A DNA stretch of 64,000 nt, from assembly GCA_014804425.1 (NCBI GenBank), contig JAAUZV010000021.1, positions 1 through 64,000 on the forward strand, read 5' to 3'. A model generated the notes under the pieces. The model saw nothing but the letters and a program-made list of their open reading frames with translations. It ran no database searches and was not told the origin of the DNA. This document shows, piece by piece, positions 27,361-35,920 of the stretch (positions within the stretch are counted from its first letter, which is position 1; each line of letters begins with the position of its first letter). The DNA is from Lachnospiraceae bacterium (lineage in GTDB: Bacteria > Bacillota > Clostridia > Lachnospirales > Lachnospiraceae). Position numbers and translations under genes: made by a program.

Positions 27361-29643
27361 ATGAGATCATTAAAAATCAAAGACAGTGACTTGTATCATA
27401 TCTTGATCCGTTCCGCGGCGGCATATGTCCTGTGTGCGGTTGTCAGCGTGGTCTTTTTGGTCACGACCTATCGTTCCTATCAGGAGAATGTGAGGGAACG
27501 GCAGCCTGCCATGTTAGAGAGAGCCGGACAGCTTGTCGATGAAAAGATCGAGGATCTGGAGCGGCTGCTTGAGGAGACCGGGCGGAATCTGACAACGATT
27601 TCCGAAGATAATGCCGCGGCATACAGAACGATCCTGGACTTTGCAAAACGGACGGGTGAGTTTGAAACAGTTGTCTACATTTCGGACGGCAGGATGTATG
27701 CGGACAGTGCCGGAGAAGACACGGATGTTCTGACGCAGCGGATCGAGGAGATACAAGAGGCGGAATCGGGAAAAGTGCATAGTATAGAAAATATGCGGGA
27801 GGAAGGAGATGTATTCCTTTTATTTCCCATGCATATTACCAAAGAAAACGGACAGATGGGGACGCTTGCGGCAATTTATGATTGCAGCCGAATGACAAGC
27901 GGCGGCATCTTTGAGGAGCTGCACACCCAGAGCGCCTGCTGGATCATCGAAAATGAGGGAAAAATCTTGTCCTACAGAGCATATGATATGCTGGATATTG
28001 CGCAGGTGGCATCCAACAATTTCTACATGCAGATGTATGACCTGACCGAAGGCAGCAGAAATTCCAAGAGTCAGGTTCAGCAGATGCGTCATGCGGCGAA
28101 AAATGAACCGATGCAGTCGCTTGAGGTGAAAGGTGAGAAGTCCCATGCCTGTCTGATCATGCTTCGCAGGCTGGATAAGATGGAGGGCTATTCCATTGCC
28201 ACTGTGACGGATATGACTGTACAGAGCACGTTCATTTATCGTTTTATACGCAAAATGATGCTGCTGCTCGGTCTGTTGTTTTTGCTGAGTGTCGTCGCAG
28301 TCTTTCTTATATGGCATTATGTCCGCAGCGTGACAGCCAAAATGGAAGCGATCGCCTATACGGACGATGTGACGAATTGGAAAAATATCAATTATTTCCA
28401 TAAAGAAGCAGCGAATATTCTGCAGAATCATGAGGAAACGCCTTATATTATTCAACGTTTTGATATTTCCAATTTCCGCTACTTAAACGAGGCGTACGGG
28501 CATCTGCGTGCCGACGACATTTTGAAGGCATGCGTGGATATTTACAAAAAGGTATATTCCTCCAAGGAACTGTGTGTGCGGATGGATTCTGACCAATTTG
28601 TGACGCTGACCGTAAATGATAATGATGTCAACGAGCGGCGTGAGCAGTACATGAAGCAGGTCAATGAGCATGCGGTGGCAAACGGCATTACGTATCCGAT
28701 CCGCATGAAATACGGAATCTATCAGCTCCGCAAGCAGGATCGGGACATTGATGTCATGATCGATCGTGCGAATGCGGCAAGACGTTCCCTGAACGGAAAT
28801 GAAGTAGAGAGCGTGGCTTATTATACGGATGCCATTATGCGCAACATGAGTAAGGTCAACAAGATCGAATCCGAGATGCGGCAGGCGCTCGATAACGGGG
28901 AATTTCAGGTATATCTTCAGGCAAAATGGGATATTGTCAATAATCATGTTGCCGGTGCGGAGGCGCTTGTGCGCTGGATCCGTCCGGAAGGAAATATGGT
29001 ATTCCCGGACGAGTTCATTCCGGTGTTTGAGAAAAACGGATTTATCGGCGAGCTTGACTTTTATATGTTGGAGAGCGTCTGCAAAAAACTGCGTTCCGTG
29101 CTGGATGCGGGCGGTGTGATCTATCCGGTCTCCGTGAATCAGTCGAGAGTGCTTCTGCATAGTCCGGAGTATATCAACAGGGTCAGAACGCTGCTGGATG
29201 CCTGTCAGATTCCAAAAGAATATATCGAACTGGAAGTAACGGAGACGGCGCTGTTTGACGACCGCGACCGGATGATCTCGGTTTTGAAGGCAATGAAAAA
29301 AGAAGGCATCAAGCTGTCCATGGACGATTTCGGTTCGGGATATTCTTCTTTGAATACCTTAAAAGACATGCCATTTGATGTGTTAAAGATCGACAGGGAA
29401 TTTTTCAGCGAGGCGGTCACGTCCGATTCGAGTACGCTCATCCTGCATAAGATCATTGAGATGGCGGACGGGCTCGGCATGGAGGTCATCTGTGAGGGCG
29501 TGGAAAACGAACAGCAGGTAGACCTGCTTCGAAGTATCGGATGTAAGCGTGTACAGGGTTATTATTATGCGAAGCCCGTACCGGCGGAGAAATATATTCA
29601 GAGTTATTGCGAGATTGGTCAGATTGCAAAAGGGGCGTCATAA
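27361..29643 (+). CDS. Membrane c-di-GMP phosphodiesterase (degenerate GGDEF plus EAL)
   Basis: 760 residues. Membrane spans at about 15-37 and 297-318 enclose a sensor domain of some 260 residues outside the membrane. A GGDEF-like domain follows (about 330-490), but its signature is SDQFV, so no cyclase activity is expected. The EAL domain (about 500-750) keeps its catalytic set: EALVRW, VSVNQSR, LEVTETALF, MDDFGSGYSSL, KIDREFF, ICEGVE and RVQGYYYAKP. It should hydrolyse c-di-GMP to pGpG in response to an extracellular signal. The gene starts 32 bases after carB; the ribosome binding site is weak. Its stop abuts queH. Confidence 0.9.
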   Translation: MRSLKIKDSDLYHILIRSAAAYVLCAVVSVVFLVTTYRSYQENVRERQPAMLERAGQLVDEKIEDLERLLEETGRNLTTISEDNAAAYRTILDFAKRTGEFETVVYISDGRMYADSAGEDTDVLTQRIEEIQEAESGKVHSIENMREEGDVFLLFPMHITKENGQMGTLAAIYDCSRMTSGGIFEELHTQSACWIIENEGKILSYRAYDMLDIAQVASNNFYMQMYDLTEGSRNSKSQVQQMRHAAKNEPMQSLEVKGEKSHACLIMLRRLDKMEGYSIATVTDMTVQSTFIYRFIRKMMLLLGLLFLLSVVAVFLIWHYVRSVTAKMEAIAYTDDVTNWKNINYFHKEAANILQNHEETPYIIQRFDISNFRYLNEAYGHLRADDILKACVDIYKKVYSSKELCVRMDSDQFVTLTVNDNDVNERREQYMKQVNEHAVANGITYPIRMKYGIYQLRKQDRDIDVMIDRANAARRSLNGNEVESVAYYTDAIMRNMSKVNKIESEMRQALDNGEFQVYLQAKWDIVNNHVAGAEALVRWIRPEGNMVFPDEFIPVFEKNGFIGELDFYMLESVCKKLRSVLDAGGVIYPVSVNQSRVLLHSPEYINRVRTLLDACQIPKEYIELEVTETALFDDRDRMISVLKAMKKEGIKLSMDDFGSGYSSLNTLKDMPFDVLKIDREFFSEAVTSDSSTLILHKIIEMADGLGMEVICEGVENEQQVDLLRSIGCKRVQGYYYAKPVPAEKYIQSYCEIGQIAKGAS

Positions 29644-29648
29644 AAAGG

Positions 29649-30329
29649 ATGAATTTTCAAAAAGAGCTTGACCGGACGCTGCAAACCATACCTGCAGGGG
29701 AGCGTTCCCTGCTGCTTCATAGCTGCTGCGCACCGTGCAGCAGCTATTGCTTGGAATATCTGCGGGAGTATTTTCGGATCACCGTGTTCTTTTTTAATCC
29801 CAATATCACAGAACAGGCGGAATATGAGAAACGTGTCGCGGAGGAAAAACGTCTGATTGCGGCATATAACAAGCAGGTGGCGGACGGCTGCTTTGAGGGA
29901 ATGCATTCGACCGATAACGCACAGCGCATAGAAATACTGGAGGGACGTTACAGTCCGCAGGATTTTTATGAAATGGCGAAGGGGTACGAGCAGTGCCGGG
30001 AAGGCGGCGAACGCTGCCTGCGCTGTTATGAGCTGCGGCTGAAGGAAACGGCAAAGACGGCGGCGGAGGACGGATTTGATTTTTTTACGACGACACTTTC
30101 CATCAGCCCGCTGAAAAATGCGGCTGCGTTAAACGAGATCGGCGGAAGGCTTGCCGGGGAATACGGCGTGCCTTATCTGTTTTCCGATTTCAAAAAAAAG
30201 AACGGCTATAAGCGTTCTATTGAGCTGTCGGCACAGTTTCAGCTTTACCGGCAGGATTATTGCGGCTGTATATATTCTAAGGCGGAGCGGGAACGACAGA
30301 AAACGGAACGGAAGGAAACGAGATTATGA
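29649..30329 (+). CDS. queH: Epoxyqueuosine reductase QueH
   Basis: 226 residues (formerly DUF208). Reduces epoxyqueuosine to queuosine in tRNA, the last step of this wobble-base modification, using a 4Fe-4S cluster and a second metal. The Cys set is present: HSCCAPCSSYC near residue 25, then EQCREGGERCLRCYELRL and DYCGCIYSKAE. Start at 29649: the AGGGG site lies at the end of the phosphodiesterase gene; an ATG 14 codons earlier is less likely. Its end overlaps argS by four bases (ATGA type), so queH and argS are coupled. Confidence 0.92.
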   Translation: MNFQKELDRTLQTIPAGERSLLLHSCCAPCSSYCLEYLREYFRITVFFFNPNITEQAEYEKRVAEEKRLIAAYNKQVADGCFEGMHSTDNAQRIEILEGRYSPQDFYEMAKGYEQCREGGERCLRCYELRLKETAKTAAEDGFDFFTTTLSISPLKNAAALNEIGGRLAGEYGVPYLFSDFKKKNGYKRSIELSAQFQLYRQDYCGCIYSKAERERQKTERKETRL

Positions 30330-32092
30330 AACAATTGTTAGATTTATTATCGGAGGAAGTAGGAAAGGCATTTGAGGCAGCGGGATATGCGCCGGAGCTT
30401 GGGCGTGTGACGATCTCAAATCGTCCCGATTTGTGCGAATATCAGTGTAACGGTGCGATGGCGGGCGCAAAGCAGTATCATAAAGCGCCGATGATCATTG
30501 CGGGCGAGGTCGCGGAAAAACTGAAGGAGCAGTCCGTATTTACGCAGGTTGATGCGGCGGCGCCGGGATTCCTGAATCTGAAACTTTCGGAATCGTATGT
30601 GAGAGCGTACTTAAATGAGATGCGCACCGCGCCGAAATTCGGATATGAGCAGGCGGGAGGCGCAAAAAAGATCGTCATTGATTACGGCGGACCGAATGTG
30701 GCAAAACCGCTGCATGTCGGGCATCTGCGCTCGGCCATCATCGGCGAGAGCATCAAGCGGATCTGCCGCTATGCGGGACATGAAGTGATCGGCGATATTC
30801 ATATGGGGGACTGGGGACTGCAGATGGGACTCATCATTTATGAGCTGTCTTTAAGAAAACCGGAGCTGCCCTATTTTGATGAGCAGTACGCGGGGGACTA
30901 TCCGGCGGAGGCGCCGTTTACGATCTCCGAGCTGGAGGAGATTTATCCGACGGCAAGCAAAAAGTCCAAGGAGGATGCGGATTATAAGGATAAGGCAATG
31001 GAAGCGACCCATAAGCTGCAGAGCGGCGTGCGCGGCTATCGCGCCCTGTGGAAGCATATTATGGAGGTATCCGTAGCCGACTTAAAAAAGAATTATGACG
31101 ATCTGGATGTATCCTTTGATCTGTGGAAGGGTGAATCCGATGTGCATGAGCTGATTCCTGTGATGGTCGAGGAAATGAAGAAGGGCGGCTATGCCTATAT
31201 GAGCGACGGTGCGCTTGTCGTGGACGTGAAGGAGGAGAGCGACACGAAGGAGGTGCCTCCCTGCATGATCTTAAAATCGGACGGTTCCGCGCTTTATAAC
31301 ACAACCGACCTTGCGACGATCAAAGACCGCATGGAAAACTACCATCCCGATATGATCATTTATCTGGCGGACAAGCGGCAGGATCTGTATTTTGAACAGG
31401 TATTCCGCTGCGCAAGAAAGACGGGGCTCGTGAGACCGGAGACCGGGCTGGTGCATATCAGCTTCGGAACCGTGAACGGCAAGGACGGAAAACCGTTTAA
31501 GACCCGCACGGGCGGTGTGATGCGTCTCGAATATCTGATTCGTGAGATCAAAGATGAAATGTTCAAGAAGATCATGGAGGGGCATGCAGAGTCCGAGGAA
31601 GAAGCGCGCGCGACAGCGGATATTGTCGGTCTCTCGGCGATCAAGTACGGGGATCTTTCCAATCAGGCGGCAAAGGATTATATTTTTGATGTGGACCGCT
31701 TTACTTCCTTTGAGGGTGACACCGGACCTTATATTCTTTATACGATTGTGCGGATCAAATCGATTCTGACCAAGTATGCGGAGAGCGGAAAGCAGTCGGA
31801 AGGGGCAAAGCTCGGCGAGGCCAAGAGCGCATCCGAAAAAGCGCTGATGCTGGCGATCACCGGTTTTCCGGCGATGGTCGCAGGGGCGGTCGAAGAGCTG
31901 GCGCCGCACAGGGTCTGCGCCTATATCTATGACCTTTCAAATGCGTTTAACCGTTTTTACCATGAGACGAAGATCCTCACGGAGACGGATGCCGAAACGC
32001 AGGCGGGCTGGATTGCGCTGCTTATGCTGACAAAGGATATTTTGGAGGTCTGCATTGCACTGTTAGGTTTTTCTGCGCCGGAAAGGATGTAA
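30326..32092 (+). CDS. argS: Arginyl-tRNA synthetase
   Basis: 588 residues. Class Ia synthetase charging tRNA-Arg. The N-terminal Add1 domain includes ISNRPDLCEYQCNGAM; the HIGH motif is in GPNVAKPLHVGHLRSAIIG; the region of the second active-site motif is HISFGTVNGKDGKPFKTRTGG, where the KMSKS sequence is degenerate as in many ArgRS; the C-terminal anticodon-binding domain ends in LLGFSAPERM, the usual ArgS end. GGAAGG lies upstream of the start. It overlaps queH by four bases and is followed ten bases on by a small gene. Confidence 0.96.
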   Translation: MKQLLDLLSEEVGKAFEAAGYAPELGRVTISNRPDLCEYQCNGAMAGAKQYHKAPMIIAGEVAEKLKEQSVFTQVDAAAPGFLNLKLSESYVRAYLNEMRTAPKFGYEQAGGAKKIVIDYGGPNVAKPLHVGHLRSAIIGESIKRICRYAGHEVIGDIHMGDWGLQMGLIIYELSLRKPELPYFDEQYAGDYPAEAPFTISELEEIYPTASKKSKEDADYKDKAMEATHKLQSGVRGYRALWKHIMEVSVADLKKNYDDLDVSFDLWKGESDVHELIPVMVEEMKKGGYAYMSDGALVVDVKEESDTKEVPPCMILKSDGSALYNTTDLATIKDRMENYHPDMIIYLADKRQDLYFEQVFRCARKTGLVRPETGLVHISFGTVNGKDGKPFKTRTGGVMRLEYLIREIKDEMFKKIMEGHAESEEEARATADIVGLSAIKYGDLSNQAAKDYIFDVDRFTSFEGDTGPYILYTIVRIKSILTKYAESGKQSEGAKLGEAKSASEKALMLAITGFPAMVAGAVEELAPHRVCAYIYDLSNAFNRFYHETKILTETDAETQAGWIALLMLTKDILEVCIALLGFSAPERM

Positions 32093-32101
32093 TGCGCAAT
32101 C

Positions 32102-32467
32102 ATGATAGATAAAAACAGCTTTATGCCGCTGAATTTTTTTAAGAAAACGGATTATTACGGGAGTCTGTCGGGCTTGCGGTATCGGATCGGAAAGACGGCG
32201 GTGCCCTACACGGACGAGGAGCGTGCCGAGCGGGAAAAAAAAGGCGAGCCGGTCGGTGAGGACGAGCAGAAGACTGTACTGCGGGCAATTGTCTGGGAAG
32301 GTCCTTTTTCGTATGGGAAGCATGATGTGGGGACGGAATATCATAAGGATTTTCCGTTTGCGGAGGACGGCATCGGTATGGCGGCGGACTGGATCAACAG
32401 CGAGTATGAACGGGATGCGGACCGTTGGCAGCGGGTAGCGTTTTGGACGCCCGGCAGCCGCGGCTGA
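32102..32467 (+). CDS. Conserved small protein of unknown function
   Basis: 121 residues, not assigned to a function. The N terminus MIDKNSFMPLNFFKKTDYYG, a RYRIGKT strand, then a charged stretch (about 45-60), and VWEGPFSYGKHD followed by FPFAEDGIGMAADWINSEYE give a small alpha/beta fold that I associate with short proteins found next to housekeeping genes in Lachnospiraceae. It starts ten bases after argS and is probably cotranscribed. No signal peptide or membrane span. The ribosome binding site is weak. Confidence 0.6.
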   Translation: MIDKNSFMPLNFFKKTDYYGSLSGLRYRIGKTAVPYTDEERAEREKKGEPVGEDEQKTVLRAIVWEGPFSYGKHDVGTEYHKDFPFAEDGIGMAADWINSEYERDADRWQRVAFWTPGSRG

Positions 32468-32558
32468 AGGCATGTAAGAATACTTCGTTCTGAAACGATG
32501 ATCATTGGCATTTTTGTTGAATTGATGAAAATTGTATTCATGGAGGAGAGGAAGGAAA

Positions 32559-33704
32559 ATGAAAAAACGGCGTCTTGGAAAGACAAATTTGATGGTAAGC
32601 GAAATCGGATTTGGCGGGGAATGGTTAGAGCGGCATCCGGAAGACGAGTCCGTGGAAGTGATCAGATATGCAGGTGAAAAAGGGATCAATGTGATCGACT
32701 GTTGGATGCCTGATCCGAAATCCAGAGATATTATCGGAAAAGCAATCTGTGAAAACAGAGAGCAGTGGTATGTTCAGGGGCACATTGGGTCTACATGGCA
32801 AAATGAGCAGTATGTTCGTACCAGAGATATGAAGTATGTGAAACCGGCTTTTGAGGATCTTTTAGTCAGGTTAAGGACGGATCATATTGATCTCGGAATG
32901 ATTCACTTCGTGGATTCCCTTGAGGACTGGAATCACATTTTTGCGTCTGAATTTATTGATTATGTGAAAGAGTTAAAGGAAACAGGTAAGATCAGACATA
33001 TCGGAATGAGTTCCCACAATCCGCTGATCGCAAAATTAGCAGTGGAGTCCGGGCTTGTAGAAATGATTCTTTTCAGTATTAATCCGGCGTTTGACATGCT
33101 GCCTGCCAGTGATGATTTGGATACGATGTTTGCGGAAAAGTATGATCCGAAGCTGACGGGAATTGATTCGGATAGAGCTGAATTGTACAGACTATGCGAG
33201 CAATATGATGTAGGAATTACCGTTATGAAAGGCTTTGCAGGCGGCAGACTTTTTGATGAAAAGCGTTCTCCCTTTGGCGTGAGTCTGACTCCGGTACAGT
33301 GTATTCATTATGCACTGACACGCCCTGCCGTAAGCTCTATTCTGTGTGGCTATGATACCAAAGAGCAGGTGGATGACGCAATTGCATATGAGCATGCTTC
33401 CGAGGAGGACAAGGACTATGCGTCCGTGATCGCGAAAGCCCCCTTCCATTCGTATCGGGGCGAATGTACTTATTGCGGACATTGTAAGCCATGCGTATCC
33501 AAGCTGGATATCGCGATGATCAATAAATATTATGACCTTGCAACGATGCAGCCGGAAGTGCCTGCGACAGTGAAATCCCATTATGAGCTTTTAGAACACA
33601 GAGCGTCAGAATGTATTTCCTGCCATGCGTGTGAAGCAAGATGTCCGTTCGGTGTCCCGATTGCAGAAAGAATGAAGAAAGCGGCAGAATTATTCGGATG
33701 TTAA
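32559..33704 (+). CDS. Aldo/keto reductase with C-terminal 4Fe-4S ferredoxin domain
   Basis: 381 residues. The first 270 form the AKR barrel: LGKTNLMVSEIGFGG, VNVID-like GINVIDCWM, DHIDLGMIHFVDS, IRHIGMSSHNP. The C terminus carries two Cys clusters, CTYCGHCKPC (about residue 304) and CISCHACEARCPFG (about 355), as in ferredoxin-fused aldo/keto reductases. Cytoplasmic oxidoreductase, substrate unknown. The usual catalytic Tyr of classical AKRs is not evident at its normal place (DCWMPDPKS), so chemistry may differ. The start at 32559 has GGAGAGGAAGG upstream. Codon use is more A/T-rich than its neighbours. Confidence 0.85.
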   Translation: MKKRRLGKTNLMVSEIGFGGEWLERHPEDESVEVIRYAGEKGINVIDCWMPDPKSRDIIGKAICENREQWYVQGHIGSTWQNEQYVRTRDMKYVKPAFEDLLVRLRTDHIDLGMIHFVDSLEDWNHIFASEFIDYVKELKETGKIRHIGMSSHNPLIAKLAVESGLVEMILFSINPAFDMLPASDDLDTMFAEKYDPKLTGIDSDRAELYRLCEQYDVGITVMKGFAGGRLFDEKRSPFGVSLTPVQCIHYALTRPAVSSILCGYDTKEQVDDAIAYEHASEEDKDYASVIAKAPFHSYRGECTYCGHCKPCVSKLDIAMINKYYDLATMQPEVPATVKSHYELLEHRASECISCHACEARCPFGVPIAERMKKAAELFGC

Positions 33705-33727
33705 TAAATATCGAACGGCATCAACTG

Positions 33728-33755
33728 ACGGTTGAGGCAAAGCAACCGTTTGTTG
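33728..33755 (+). terminator. Weak terminator after the aldo/keto reductase gene
   Basis: ACGGTTG (33728-33734), an eight-base loop, CAACCGT (33743-33749), followed by a T-rich but interrupted tract. It lies just before the promoter of the exporter operon. Confidence 0.5.
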
Positions 33756-33771
33756 AATTTCAAAAAAGCGA

Positions 33772-33799
33772 TTGACAAACGGATAAATTCCATTAGAAT
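33772..33799 (+). promoter_or_regulatory. Promoter of the attenuator-controlled exporter operon
   Basis: Perfect -35 TTGACA (33772-33777), 16 bases, TAGAAT (33794-33799). Transcription would start near 33806, about 75 bases before the leader ORF and 325 bases before the exporter genes. Confidence 0.75.
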
Positions 33800-33879
33800 A
33801 GGGTTTGTATCTGTTTTGGAACGCGGATAACGGTTCATACAATCGGGTATGACTGCAAGGATAGAAAGGAGGTAGCCTT

Positions 33880-33999
33880 ATGTTTCGAAATATAACAGGA
33901 AAAAATCTTACTTTATCAGATTTCAGCAATGTGATAAATAAGGGCAGAAACAGGATTACCTCCGCCGGAACGATTTGGTCAGATATGCGGCGCACTTGA
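33880..33999 (+). CDS. Putative 39-residue leader peptide
   Basis: A short ORF starting MFRNITGKNLTLSDF and ending SDMRRT. It has an AAAGGAGGT Shine-Dalgarno six bases before the ATG, the strongest in this part of the window. It lies between the promoter at 33772 and an intrinsic terminator at 34069-34103 that precedes the exporter genes. The peptide has no membrane span, signal sequence or recognisable domain. Position, strong translation signal and downstream competing hairpins point to a leader peptide whose translation controls transcription, as for bmrB before bmrCD in Bacillus subtilis. No sequence similarity to BmrB is claimed. Confidence 0.6.
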   Translation: MFRNITGKNLTLSDFSNVINKGRNRITSAGTIWSDMRRT

Positions 34000-34019
34000 A
34001 ATGGTGAAAGCGTTTTGTA

Positions 34020-34103
34020 TCATTTCTCATTTCATGCGCGTCTGCGCATGGGTGTGGATCGGAATGAGGACTTTGGTGATCGTGGATTGCCAAAGTCTTT
34101 TTT
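34020..34103 (+). promoter_or_regulatory. Attenuator: competing hairpins and terminator before the exporter
   Basis: Three structures are visible. (1) CATGCGC (34033-34039), loop GTCT, GCGCATG (34044-34050). (2) The terminator GACTTTGG (34069-34076), 13-base loop, CCAAAGTC (34090-34097), then six T. (3) A longer pairing of TTCTCATTTC (34024-34033) with GGAATGAGGA (34061-34070), ten pairs with two G-T, that encloses hairpin 1 and takes the base of the terminator. TCATTTC is present twice in tandem (34020-34033), so two registers are possible. GCGCA in the last codons of the leader ORF (33990-33994) can pair with TGCGC of hairpin 1. Confidence 0.6.
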
Positions 34104-34130
34104 ACTTATAGGAACCGGAAAGGAGCAGCA

Positions 34131-35918
34131 TTGGTTATGCGGAAATTAAGAACTTATTTATGGAAATACAAGTGGCCATACCTCATCGCGATCTTGTCGC
34201 TTACAGCGGCGGTCGTCTTAGATCTGCTTGCGCCGCTTGTCACAAAGAGCATTGTGGACGACGTGATCGTCGGCGGCAATATGGAGAAACTGAAAATTCT
34301 GCTTCTGGCTTTTTTGGGCATTGGCATCGGACGGTGCGTGTTTCAGTATGTCAAAGAATATGTATGCGACCTGACCGGATCGAAAGTGGCGCTGGAAGTC
34401 AGACGCGATGTGTTTTCCCATGTGCAGAGTTTAAGTGCGGAGTTCTTTGACCGCACGGGAACGGGCGAACTGATGGCGCGCGTAAAAGACGATGTAGACC
34501 GCATATGGGACGGCGCATCCTATGTCGGCATGCTTCTTACGGAGGTTGCCCTGCACACCTGCATCGTGCTTTTTTGTATGTACCGTCTGAGCTGGAGATT
34601 GGCGATTGTTCCGACGCTGGCGATGATCGCATGCGGATGCATCGCGATCGTGATGGAGAGAAAGCTGGATTCGGTATACGAGGAGATCAGCGAGGAAAAT
34701 GCGGCGCTCAATACCGTTGCGGAGGAAAATCTTGCGGGCGTGCGCACTGTCAAGGCGTTTGCGCGGGAAAAGCATGAGATCGAGAAATTTTTGAAGCATA
34801 ACCATCGTTACTATGAGCTGAATATGAAACAGTCGAAGGTGTTTGTGCGTTATTATCCGTATTTCAGCGTGATCGCGAAGGTGCTGCCGCTGGTTACGGT
34901 GCTGCTGGGTGGTTATGAGGTCATTCATTCCGGATTTTCGCTCGGAGAATTGAGCGCGTTCGTGCAGTATTCCAACAATATCGTATGGCCGATGGAAATG
35001 CTCGGCTGGTTGACGAACAGCATTTCTTCCGCATTTGCGTCAAACCGCAAACTGCGTAAGCTCTGTGAGCAGAAGCCGGTCATCGTGGAGAAGGAGCAGC
35101 CCGTCGTCCTTGATGCGGTCCGCGGAAAGATTGAATTTGACCATGTATCATTCCATAAGGCGGACGGATATGAGATTTTGAAGGACATCACGTTTACCGT
35201 GGAACCGGGGCAGACGGTCGGTATCATGGGCGCGACCGGAGCCGGAAAGAGTTCTATCGTGTATCTGCTCCAGCGGCTTTATGACGCGACGGACGGAAGC
35301 GTGCGCGTGGACGGCGTGGATGTAAAGGATTTAACATTAAAACAGCTCCGCAGCAATATCTCGATCGTGATGCAGGATGTCTTTCTGTTTTCGGATACGA
35401 TCAGTGAGAACGTGCGCCTCGGAAAGCATGATCTGACGGATGACGAGACGATACGAAAGGCATCGCACGATGCGCAGGCGGGCAGCTTTATCGAGCGGCT
35501 GGATGAGCAGTATGAGACGGTCATCGGCGAGCGCGGCGTCGGCTTATCAGGCGGACAAAAGCAGCGCATCAGTATCGCGCGGGCACTGGCAAAAAAAGAA
35601 CCGATCCTTGTATTGGATGATTCTACATCCGCATTGGATACCGAGACGGAGCGCGCGATCGAACAGACGCTGTTACGGCTTCCTGATACGACGAAGCTGA
35701 TCATTGCGCACCGCATCAGCGCCGTGCGCGAGGCGGATATGATTCTTGTGATGAAGGACGGAAGCGTTGCGGAACGCGGCACGCATGAGGAGCTGCTGAA
35801 TAAGCGCGGGCTGTATTATGAGACCTACTGCGTGCAGCATGAGGCGCTGCCGGAGGATGGAGCGGAGCCTTTGGGTGACACCGGAGAGTCGGGGCAGCAT
35901 GAGGGAGAGGAGGCATAA
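34131..35918 (+). CDS. Heterodimeric ABC exporter subunit, degenerate ATP site
   Basis: 595 residues: six-span exporter membrane domain (about 1-320) fused to an ATPase domain. Walker A GATGAGKSS, signature LSGGQKQR, Walker B ILVLDDSTSALD, switch IAHRIS. Asp replaces the catalytic Glu after Walker B, which marks the non-hydrolysing site of heterodimeric exporters such as BmrC or TM287. The partner follows two bases later with a canonical site. Starts: TTG 34131 is five bases from AGGAG; ATG 34137 is eleven bases away. A multidrug or antibiotic exporter is likely from family and from the attenuator upstream; substrates are not known. Confidence 0.92.
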   Translation: MVMRKLRTYLWKYKWPYLIAILSLTAAVVLDLLAPLVTKSIVDDVIVGGNMEKLKILLLAFLGIGIGRCVFQYVKEYVCDLTGSKVALEVRRDVFSHVQSLSAEFFDRTGTGELMARVKDDVDRIWDGASYVGMLLTEVALHTCIVLFCMYRLSWRLAIVPTLAMIACGCIAIVMERKLDSVYEEISEENAALNTVAEENLAGVRTVKAFAREKHEIEKFLKHNHRYYELNMKQSKVFVRYYPYFSVIAKVLPLVTVLLGGYEVIHSGFSLGELSAFVQYSNNIVWPMEMLGWLTNSISSAFASNRKLRKLCEQKPVIVEKEQPVVLDAVRGKIEFDHVSFHKADGYEILKDITFTVEPGQTVGIMGATGAGKSSIVYLLQRLYDATDGSVRVDGVDVKDLTLKQLRSNISIVMQDVFLFSDTISENVRLGKHDLTDDETIRKASHDAQAGSFIERLDEQYETVIGERGVGLSGGQKQRISIARALAKKEPILVLDDSTSALDTETERAIEQTLLRLPDTTKLIIAHRISAVREADMILVMKDGSVAERGTHEELLNKRGLYYETYCVQHEALPEDGAEPLGDTGESGQHEGEEA

Positions 35919-35920
35919 GC

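Noticed and set aside
32063..32689. A 208-codon minus-strand frame across the small gene after argS and the start of the aldo/keto reductase gene
   Set aside because: Composition is antisense-like (Pro, Arg, His rich), and it would overlap two better supported plus-strand genes.
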